Below are positions 44,726-45,749 of a stretch of 45,749 bases of DNA, piece by piece. The stretch spans positions 1-45,749 of the forward strand of contig NZ_AULT01000051.1 of assembly GCF_000422425.1 (NCBI RefSeq), read 5' to 3'. Within the stretch, counting starts at the first letter, position 1, and each line of letters opens with the position of its first letter. This DNA comes from Oceanospirillum beijerinckii DSM 7166. Lineage in GTDB: Bacteria > Pseudomonadota > Gammaproteobacteria > Pseudomonadales > Halomonadaceae. Position numbers and translations under genes: made by a program. The notes beneath the pieces are model-generated. The model was not told the origin of the DNA. It was given only the letters and a program-made list of their open reading frames with translations, and made no database searches.

Positions 44726-45601
44726 GAGATACTCTTTGATCTCTACAAAATGATCATGCACCGCATCGGGATGAGTCAGCATATTGATATGATCATAATC
44801 CTGAGCATTGCCATTACCTTTGGATAACAGAGTTAATTTCCCTTGCCCCACTTCTTCCAGAAAGTCTTCTACATCTGATGGATTACCCAGAATCGTGTCA
44901 TTTTTGGCCGCAATGGACCAGATTGGTGGCCACGTTATATCCTTGGCCCGGCTACCATAATCAAACTGATCCCTTGGATCTATCCAGGGCCTGTTATGAA
45001 CCCACTGCGCACTTTCGCTGATCGATAAAAAGCTCTCATTGTCTGCTCCCAGCCCCAACTCCTTGAAAGGAAAGTAGCCTTTATATTTCGCATAGAGAGG
45101 GGCTAGGCGTTTCCAGATCAGTTCTACTTTATACAAACGCTCAAAGTTCCAGACACGAATACTTCTTTTGGTACCAAACCAGATTTGGGAGGCAATAGCA
45201 GAACTCAATTCCGGGCTGCGAATTAAAGCAGAGGCCATCAGCACACCGCCCCATGAGTGGGCAATCCAGTGTATAGGCTGGCTGTGACGCCCTGCGACAA
45301 AGCGGTGAGCTGCAGGAATCGTATGGGCAATGGATTCATATTGACCATGTTGGTTATCCTGAGCAAAAGACGGTGTACTCTTCCCACGGGCTCGCAGATC
45401 CAATACATAGACCGGATGCCCTTGTTGCGCCAGAAAACAGGCCAACCCTTTACCTGACTCGGTGTAAAATATACGGCCATCCTCCATAGCACCGTGCACC
45501 ATCAGCACAGGCGCCTTATCAGTGGCCTGTTCGGGTGAGATATGCCTTAGATGGAGTTGATGATCTTGTTGGGGCAGGAAAAGTGAACATTGCTTTATCA
45601 T
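44708..45601 (-). CDS. Alpha/beta hydrolase
   Basis: About 297 residues from ATG 45601; a TTG at 45613 in the same frame is less likely. VLMVHGAMEDGRIFYTESGKGLACFLAQQGHPVYVLDLRARGKS opens the fold, the nucleophile elbow is AHSWGG (Ala in place of the first Gly), and YDHINMLTHPDAVHDHF has the C-terminal His. The lid region (about residues 150-210) is Trp/Lys rich. Substrate unknown. The C-terminal KQGQP and the stop codon fall inside a dispersed repeat (44709-44725), so the end of the protein may have been changed by repeat insertion. Confidence 0.85.
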   Translation of the reverse strand: MIKQCSLFLPQQDHQLHLRHISPEQATDKAPVLMVHGAMEDGRIFYTESGKGLACFLAQQGHPVYVLDLRARGKSTPSFAQDNQHGQYESIAHTIPAAHRFVAGRHSQPIHWIAHSWGGVLMASALIRSPELSSAIASQIWFGTKRSIRVWNFERLYKVELIWKRLAPLYAKYKGYFPFKELGLGADNESFLSISESAQWVHNRPWIDPRDQFDYGSRAKDITWPPIWSIAAKNDTILGNPSDVEDFLEEVGQGKLTLLSKGNGNAQDYDHINMLTHPDAVHDHFVEIKEYLKQGQP

Positions 45602-45710
45602 TGTTATTCTCAATATTGCGGCAAGATTAAACGGTTGTTTGAATATTAATCCAGCTGACGAGAATGATCAGGCCTGATAATTGATCGCAATAGTGACTCC
45701 GCTTAATTAG

Positions 45711-45727
45711 AAAGCTGGACACCCATC
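45711..45727. repeat. Repeat CTGGACACCCATCAAAT near the window end
   Basis: Matches CTGGACATCCATCAAAC (43932-43948) at all but two positions. Both lie in intergenic DNA near the other dispersed repeats. Exact limits are uncertain. Confidence 0.45.
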
Positions 45728-45749
45728 AAATTTTGGACGGATTAGTGAT

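Overview
The window looks like chromosomal DNA of a marine gammaproteobacterium, probably in or near the Oceanospirillaceae (inferred, not tested). The basis is the mixture of ABC and TRAP solute transporters, a CioAB-type bd oxidase, a DUF2868/DUF3482 pair, SelO, a GbdR-type regulator, many LysR regulators, moderate GC by eye, and dispersed short repeats. I found no rRNA, tRNA, CRISPR array or prophage. Most genes are ordinary housekeeping or accessory metabolism; the interesting signals are broken genes, operator-like palindromes and short repeats.

Layout, left end (1-10 kb). The 3' end of an IS1182-like transposase (1-258) lies against a PhzF-family gene cut short by the element (332-586), followed by a LysR gene. 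A polar amino-acid ABC transporter on the minus strand follows (binding protein 4639-3830, terminator hairpin, permease 3652-2702, ATPase 2709-1966), then a Bcr/CflA-type MFS exporter. Next are a GlcG/HbpS-like gene and hpaD (homoprotocatechuate 2,3-dioxygenase) with two MarR-type palindromes upstream. A toxin-antitoxin locus of MqsR/MqsA type follows: the toxin reading frame has an in-frame stop, and the antitoxin pairs a zinc-ribbon-like N-terminus with a ribbon-helix-helix-like C-terminus. A LuxR-type regulator closes this part.

Middle (10-30 kb). A GbsR-family regulator with a palindrome over its own -10 box precedes a bd-type quinol oxidase (two subunits). Then come a TerB-like protein, the DUF2868 membrane protein/DUF3482 GTPase pair, a possible C1q-like jelly-roll protein, a secreted unknown, a cytochrome b561 with a ScsB/DsbD-like reductase, a Cache chemoreceptor, a ProC-like reductase downstream of an AcoR-type sigma-54 activator, a TraB/GumN protein and a LysR regulator. 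The 727-base gap before the chemoreceptor holds a 17-base tandem repeat.

Right part (30-45.7 kb). A fused remnant of a deleted TRAP transporter (DctP piece joined to DctM pieces) sits beside its probable LysR regulator. It is followed by a PAS-GGDEF-EAL protein, an NmrA-like/LysR divergent pair, SelO, an intact TRAP transporter (dctPQM) followed by a GlxA/GbdR-like regulator, a ZIP-family metal transporter, a cupin and an alpha/beta hydrolase. Copies of a TGGCTGTCCCCGTTT repeat cluster at the right end, and one supplies the stop codon of the hydrolase gene.

The best candidates for something unusual are the toxin-antitoxin variant at 8388-9345, the in-frame TRAP chimera at 30390-30929, and the regulatory palindromes at hpaD and at the GbsR/bd-oxidase locus. 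I see no clearly new multi-gene system; family calls come from reading the translations by eye, without database searches.
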